The position numbers and the translations under genes were made by a program. The notes beneath the pieces were generated by a model. It was given only the letters and a program-made list of their open reading frames with translations. It searched no databases and had not been told where the DNA came from. DNA of 64,000 nt from Selaginella moellendorffii (lineage: Eukaryota; Streptophyta; Lycopodiopsida; Selaginellales; Selaginellaceae), in NCBI RefSeq assembly GCF_000143415.4, contig NW_003314273.1, positions 2,451,805 to 2,515,804 on the forward strand, read 5' to 3'. The stretch's first letter is position 1. Each line of letters opens with the position of its first letter. Positions 59,101-64,000 of the stretch are shown in pieces.

Positions 59101-60400
59101 CAAACTTCTAGACGGAAAGCTGCATATGTTTTCTTACAATGAAATAAAAAACGCTACGGCAGGATTTGACCCCGCGAGATTGTTGGGAAAAGGAGCATTT
59201 GGCAAGGTCTACAAGGTAAAGTTTTCTTTATGCAGAAAGTGAAAAAAGCTAAAGTGTTTGGACTTTCAGGGGGTATTATCTGATGGTACGTTAGTAGCGA
59301 TCAAGCAGCTTAATAAGATGGGCGACAACACGGGCGATTTCGTGAACGAGGCCACACTTATCTCCACAGTGCAGCATCGCAATCTAGTCAAGCTCTATGG
59401 ATGCTGCACCGAAGGAAACAATTGGATTCTTGTTTTCGAGTTTATGGAAAACAACAATCTGCATCAGGCGCTCTTGAGTAAGTACTTTAATCTAGTGCTT
59501 CCCTCATCCTCCATGTATTCTGTAGGTCCCTCGGGGCGAAATATACACCTCAGCTGGCCAACTCGCTTCAACATATGCATTGGAGTCGCAAGAGGGCTCG
59601 CCTACTTGCACGAGGAGTCATCACCGCGTATTATACATCGAGACATCAAAGCTACCAATGTACTTTTGGATCAAGCTCTGGTGGCAAAGATAGCGGACTT
59701 TGGTTTGGCAAGGCTCTTCGAAGATCATCAGTCTCACATCAGTACGAGGGTTGCCGGAACAATGTGAGAGCTCAACTTGTAAGTGCTTGAGCTGATCTTC
59801 TCCGATTCTTCTTTCAGGGGATACCTGGCTCCAGAATACGCCCTGAGAGGCCAGCTGACCGAGAAGGCAGATGTCTACAGCTATGGAGTTTTGGCACTAG
59901 AAATCGTGAGCGGAAGAACCAATCTGGACACCACCAGTGAACACATGACCCATCTTCTCGATCACGTACGTATAAAGATCGACGAAATGTTCTACTTCTT
60001 AACTGCCGTCGATGATCAGGCATGGGATCTGTACCAAAATGATAAGCTACGAGAGCTCCTGGACAAAAGAGCGGATGATGCGGACGAAGAACAAGTTCTA
60101 AGAACGATCAAGGTGGCGCTTCTTTGCACCCAAGCGACAGCATCACAGCGTCCAGCAATGTCCAAAGTTGTGGCGATGCTCACTGGCAGCGAGGAGGTGA
60201 AGGTGAGCTCCTTGCTCCCGGGATACTTCAGCGCCATGGACATGGTTCCGCGGATGCGAGAGCTGCTAAGCAAAGACCGAGAGAGCCGAGAGAGCCGATC
60301 GAGCAAAGATCCTAGCAGCAGTGCAAGCAGCAGCGCGATCGGGACTGACTCGCCATGGAGAGGATCTTCCTCGGCAAACAACGGTATACTTCCAAGGTAG
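56117..60400 (+). CDS. LRR-malectin receptor-like kinase (LRR-VIII / RFK1-like)
   Basis: A gene with some twenty exons, most LRRs on their own exon of about 72 bp. A signal peptide ([20 protein letters not shown]) is followed by an N-terminal cap with [10 protein letters not shown] and [15 protein letters not shown]. About ten leucine-rich repeats follow (for example [52 protein letters not shown]), then a malectin domain ([20 protein letters not shown] to [17 protein letters not shown] and [12 protein letters not shown]), one membrane helix ([19 protein letters not shown]), and a kinase domain. Kinase motifs are intact: [35 protein letters not shown] and APEYALRG, so it is an RD kinase expected to be active. 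The serine-rich tail follows. The protein should sit in the plasma membrane and sense an extracellular, possibly cell-wall, ligand; the ligand is unknown. Confidence 0.92.
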
Positions 60401-60550
60401 AGTCTCCATCTCTCGAGTTTTGAGCTTCCAGGATGATGCGAAGGACTTTACAATAGTACTCCAAGTTTTGAGCTTCCAGGACGATGCAAAATACTTCCAC
60501 ATATCTCTCGAGTTTTGATTACAACAGTATACTTCCAATGTAGAGTGGAA
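60377..60550. repeat. Short tandem duplication across the RLK stop codon
   Basis: 'caacggtatacttccaaggtagagt' type sequence at the stop codon recurs at 60522-60546 as 'caacagtatacttccaatg'. In between, 'gttttgagcttccagga' occurs at 60416 and 60466 and 'ctctcgagttttga' at 60410 and 60504. A unit of about 50 bp has been repeated imperfectly. Confidence 0.65.
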
Positions 60551-60682
60551 AGAAGCTTCATATATGAGCTTTATCAGCGAGATAGAGATAAAGATTGTGG
60601 GCGGTAAACCTAAACTGTATAGCGAAAATGCTGTAGAGATGGCAGGAATATGCCCAGCCCCGGCATCTCGAAAGAAAGCATC

Positions 60683-60900
60683 GATTCTTTAACCATTAAA
60701 TCTCTCGCAAACGACTATCTGTGAAAAAGAAAAGGAAGAAAGATAGGTTGATCAATATGATCGAAGAGGTTACCTCGTCTAAGTCTTTCAAATGTCTGTA
60801 GCTCGCCATTGCCACCTCCATGGATTTGCTTTCTCGCAAACACGAGTAGACAGCCCTGTAGATGCTCCTAGAAATCCAAAACTTAGAAAAGTTTTTCCTA
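60683..60900 (-). pseudogene. SNI1 fragment
   Basis: Nearly identical in blocks to 44303-44652: 'ctttaaccattaaatctct', 'ctgtgaaaaagaaaaggaa' and the exon encoding SIYRAVYSCLRESKSMEVAM and ASYRHLKDLDE. An internal deletion removes the exon between them. The SNI1 5' exons and promoter (about 470 bp) are missing and the sequence runs directly into the PPR leader. Confidence 0.92.
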
Positions 60901-61011
60901 GCTCTTGCGCGTTTGCAAGCTTCGCATAGCCATGGTCGATCGAGCAGCACGAATGGGCAACGAGTGTGATAGCTTGATTGAGGCTCGCGAGACCATCGGC
61001 CGGGATCAGGG

Positions 61012-62838
61012 ATGAGCTGCCGCAATGGAAGAAATGCCGCCACTTCCACTTCCAGATCCTATTCATCTCTGGCAGATCCTATCAAGCTCCACTCCCTCCA
61101 CGACGTGCTCGCGGCCATCGATTCCTTGAAATCCCCCCAAAGCATCGCGACCTACGCCTCTGCCATCCGACTTTGCGGGAATTCGAGATCGCTCTCCGCC
61201 GCCAGGCGAATCCGCGATCACCTCGTTGGAAATGGCTGGGATCGAAACACCTTCCTCGGCAATCTCCTGGTGGAATTGTTTGGCAAATGCGGCAGCTTGG
61301 ACGAGTCCCGCCGGGCATTCGAGAGAATCGCGACGCCCAACACCTACTCATGGAACATCATGACGGCAGCCTACACCGGCAATGGGAATCTCCACGATGC
61401 CAGGAGGATCTTCGCCCAGATGCCCGACAAAGATATCGTGTCGTGGAACGCCATGGTTACCGCATATTCCCAGGCGCGGCATTTTCTGCCTGCACTAGAC
61501 ATGTTCGACAAGATGCCGCAGTGGGATGTCTGGTCGTGGAACGCAATCATGAGGGTATATTCTCTGTCTGGCTCTCTCGACACCGCAAAGGATCTTTTTG
61601 ACAAGATGCCTCAGCGGACAATCGTGTCCTGGAACACGCTGGTTGCGGAATATGCCCAGAAACGGCATCTCCGAGATGCCGTGGAAATGTTTGAGAAGAT
61701 TCCAATGAGGGATATGGTGCTGTGGAACGAGGTGGTCATGGTCTTCCTTGACGTGGGAATGGCGAACGAGGCCATCGAGCTCTTGGAGGCGATGCCGCAG
61801 CGCGATACCGTCTCTTGGAACACGCGAACGAAGGCGTTTGTGCAGATTGGAGATCTCGTAAATGCAAAGAGGTCGTTTGATTCCACTCCAAAGCCGGACT
61901 TGGCATCATTTACTACAATGGTGGCGGCGTTTTCGCAGCAGGGGAAGCTCCGAAACGCGAGAGAGATGTTCGATCGGATGCCCTGTCGAGACACCGTGGC
62001 GTGGACGGCAATGGTCTCGGCTTATGCCCAAAACGGGCATGTCAGCAGCGCGAGAAATCTGTTCCATGAGATGCCAGAGAAGAACCTGGTGTCGTGGAAT
62101 GCAATGGTGGCGGCTTACGGACAGAACTGCGATGGAGCTACTGCAGTTCATCTGTTTAGATTGATGGATCTTGAGGGTATTCAAGTGGATTCTATAAGTT
62201 TGGTGAGTGCTTTGGATGGATGTTCTTCGAAGACAGCTCTGGCCGAAGGGAGAATTCTCCATGCTGCTGCTGTGGAGCTGGGCTTTGATCAAGATACAAC
62301 GGTTGCAAACTCGCTAGTTGCAATGTATGCGAGCTGTGGATGCCTTGGTGAAGCTCGCAAGCTGTTTGATGGAATTCTAGCAAAGAATGTGGTGTCTTGG
62401 TCGACCATGGTCGCTGCTTACGCACAGAACAGCAAGACTCATGAAGCACTTCACCTGTTTAGAACTATCCCGCTTGAAGGAGTGATGCCAAACGAGGTGA
62501 CTCTCACAATTGTCTTAAGCCTGTGTAGTCAAACTGGTAAATTACACGATGCAAGGGAGAACTTCATACTTGTGACTGGAGATTTTGGAATTGAGGCACG
62601 AATGGATCACTTCATGTGTATTGTGGATCTTATTGCAAGATCGGGGAGATTAGAAGTGGCAGAGGAGCTAATAAACAACATGCCATTTGAGGCAGATCCT
62701 TTGGCATGGAGGACACTGCTTAGTGCTTGTAGGAATCAAGAGAACTCAAAGCTTGGAGCCCAGATTGCTGGCCAAGCACTTGATGCAACAATGTCAGATT
62801 CAGCTTCTTATGTTCTCTTGTCAAATAGCTTCTGTTGA
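61012..62838 (+). CDS. PLS-class pentatricopeptide repeat (PPR) protein
   Basis: One intronless frame of 608 residues. The start MSCRNGRNAATSTSRSYSSL is Ser/Arg-rich, as in organelle targeting peptides. From about residue 50 a long array of PPR motifs follows, for example NTYSWNIMTAAYTGNGNLHD, KDIVSWNAMVTAYSQARHFL, RTIVSWNTLVAEYAQKRHLR, RDTVAWTAMVSAYAQNGHVS and KNVVSWSTMVAAYAQNSKTH, with mixed P, L and S lengths. Near the C terminus MDHFMCIVDLIARSGRLEVA and DPLAWRTLLSACRNQ mark the E-region start, but the frame ends at YVLLSNSFC, so the rest of E and any DYW domain are absent. Such proteins bind organelle RNA and guide editing or processing. A broken copy lies at 45126-46790. Confidence 0.92.
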   Translation: MSCRNGRNAATSTSRSYSSLADPIKLHSLHDVLAAIDSLKSPQSIATYASAIRLCGNSRSLSAARRIRDHLVGNGWDRNTFLGNLLVELFGKCGSLDESRRAFERIATPNTYSWNIMTAAYTGNGNLHDARRIFAQMPDKDIVSWNAMVTAYSQARHFLPALDMFDKMPQWDVWSWNAIMRVYSLSGSLDTAKDLFDKMPQRTIVSWNTLVAEYAQKRHLRDAVEMFEKIPMRDMVLWNEVVMVFLDVGMANEAIELLEAMPQRDTVSWNTRTKAFVQIGDLVNAKRSFDSTPKPDLASFTTMVAAFSQQGKLRNAREMFDRMPCRDTVAWTAMVSAYAQNGHVSSARNLFHEMPEKNLVSWNAMVAAYGQNCDGATAVHLFRLMDLEGIQVDSISLVSALDGCSSKTALAEGRILHAAAVELGFDQDTTVANSLVAMYASCGCLGEARKLFDGILAKNVVSWSTMVAAYAQNSKTHEALHLFRTIPLEGVMPNEVTLTIVLSLCSQTGKLHDARENFILVTGDFGIEARMDHFMCIVDLIARSGRLEVAEELINNMPFEADPLAWRTLLSACRNQENSKLGAQIAGQALDATMSDSASYVLLSNSFC

Positions 62839-64000
62839 TCCTTTAAAAAAAAAATCAATTAACTATTACTTCATTTAAAAACTAAGTAAATAAAATAAAA
62901 TTACATTTGATTAAGTATATGATTCTAACTGTAAAAAAAAAATTTAGGTGTGTTTCTTAAAATGGTCAATTGCATAGAGTACTTTCCTTCCAATAAATGT
63001 TAAAATTATATAATACTTCTTTTATATTTAATTGTTTTATTTAGAAACAATAAAAGATAAAATTAATAAAGTAGTTGTGAGGTTCAAATCAGTAGAAATG
63101 GATTAAGATGCTTATATTTCCTGTGAAGACAATAAAAATTTAAATTAAATAGGATGTAATATAAGAAAAATAAAAGTTTCATTCTCAGATAATTCTAGAG
63201 CAAAAGGGTGTTAGTAGACAATGGACAATAAACAATTTTCAACATTTACCTCAATCTAATCTTAACAAATAAGGAACTTTTTATTAACTTGCAATATAAA
63301 CATTACCTAGAAAAAGAATTAGCCATTGCTGAGAAAAAATAGGCTTTGATAATAATGTTTATGAAAACAAAACTTTAATTGAAGGCATTTTACACTTCAA
63401 CATAGACATCAGCTTTGGATTGACTCTTTTCTTGTGGCTAAAGATCATAAGGTTGTTACTATTCTTGACTTAAAAGTATAAGTATCACAAACTTTATCAT
63501 TGATTGTATTCATGTTTTCGAATTGGTTTCAAATTTCTAACAGTACTTCACCTGGCTGGACATCATAGGTACATTCAAAATGGAAACCCCCTTGGAAACC
63601 CCACCACAATTGGGGATGGAAAAGGAGTGTAACATGGAATTTGCAGCAGTCTTGTAGGGACAGCTCCTGGGGGTATTCAGGTCAAACCTCCTCATACCTG
63701 TATGGCAAGCTTGCCCTCCACAACAAATACTGTCTCACTCCAATCAGCCACTTCTTCTTCACCTTGGAAGGTCAGCGATGGTGTACTTATAGAAAAGACC
63801 AAGGACATCTAATCTTGCAGAGGAGCCCTAAATTGCTCAAAACTTATACTATCCAGCCGGGTGAACGCTTCCACCACCACCACCAGTGTCTGGCCTGTTA
63901 GCTCCATCTCAGACCTCAGTCGCAGCACCAAACTATCCTCGTCGTTTGCTCAGACGCCATGAGTTCGGCTCGTGGTACCGATCGTATAGCGGCTTTATAC
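62839..64000. other. AT-rich flank and unassigned right end
   Basis: Positions 62840-63540 are AT-rich and gene-free. A run of ten A follows the PPR stop at 62845. From about 63550 to the window edge the sequence is GC-richer and may be the edge of another gene; the plus frame with GYSGQTSSYLYGKLALHNKY has no recognised family. Confidence 0.3.

Noticed and set aside
1-64000. CRISPR array, bacterial operons, phage or organelle insert
   Set aside because: No spaced direct repeats, no Shine-Dalgarno/operon layout and no organelle gene order; all clear genes are intron-bearing or typical nuclear plant genes.

Overview
The window is plant nuclear DNA. Genes are split by many very short introns (often 50-70 bp), have GC-rich exons and sit close together, and they are separated by AT-rich tracts of decayed Ty3/gypsy retrotransposons. 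Gene content (plastid MATE, STP sugar transporter, AHL protein, peroxisomal serine:glyoxylate aminotransferase, plastid MscS-like channel, BAHD acyltransferase, DUF639 protein, SNI1, LRR-malectin receptor kinase, PLS-type PPR) is that of a land plant. The compactness and tiny introns suggest a lycophyte such as Selaginella; that last step is inference.

Layout. 0-12 kb: an S-protein-homologue gene in AT-rich DNA, an EDS5-like MATE gene (minus), a decayed gypsy pol, an inverted pseudogene piece of an STP sugar transporter, a truncated LTR-element fragment, a decayed copy of MATE exon 1, and the intact STP gene (minus). 12-24 kb: a plant-conserved protein of unknown function sharing a short divergent promoter with STP, an intronless AHL gene, a gene-poor stretch with a strong miRNA-like hairpin near 17.9 kb, AGT1, and a plastid multi-span membrane protein. 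24-39 kb is the densest part: calmodulin-like protein, a tiny three-exon gene, MSL2/3-like channel, an unknown ORF, EMC6, a coiled-coil protein, a BAHD acyltransferase, a multi-span protein and a DUF639 protein. 39-47 kb: a decayed tandem duplication, two lineage-type unknown genes, SNI1 and a broken PPR copy. 47-56 kb: two related gypsy elements side by side, one with recognisable short LTRs and a 4-bp target duplication. 56-64 kb: an LRR-malectin receptor kinase, a SNI1 fragment and an intact PPR gene.

How the parts relate. There is no operon logic. The main structural story is local duplication followed by decay. A SNI1-PPR segment exists twice, with SNI1 intact and PPR dead in one copy, and PPR intact and SNI1 reduced to a fragment in the other. 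Pieces of both MATE and STP are also scattered between the intact genes, and the 39-43 kb region is a degenerate tandem repeat of its neighbour. The most interesting candidate for something new is the foldback at 17.9 kb, in a region without any coding gene. Exon boundaries were read by eye from splice signals, reading-frame phase and remembered family patterns; no alignment or search was run.
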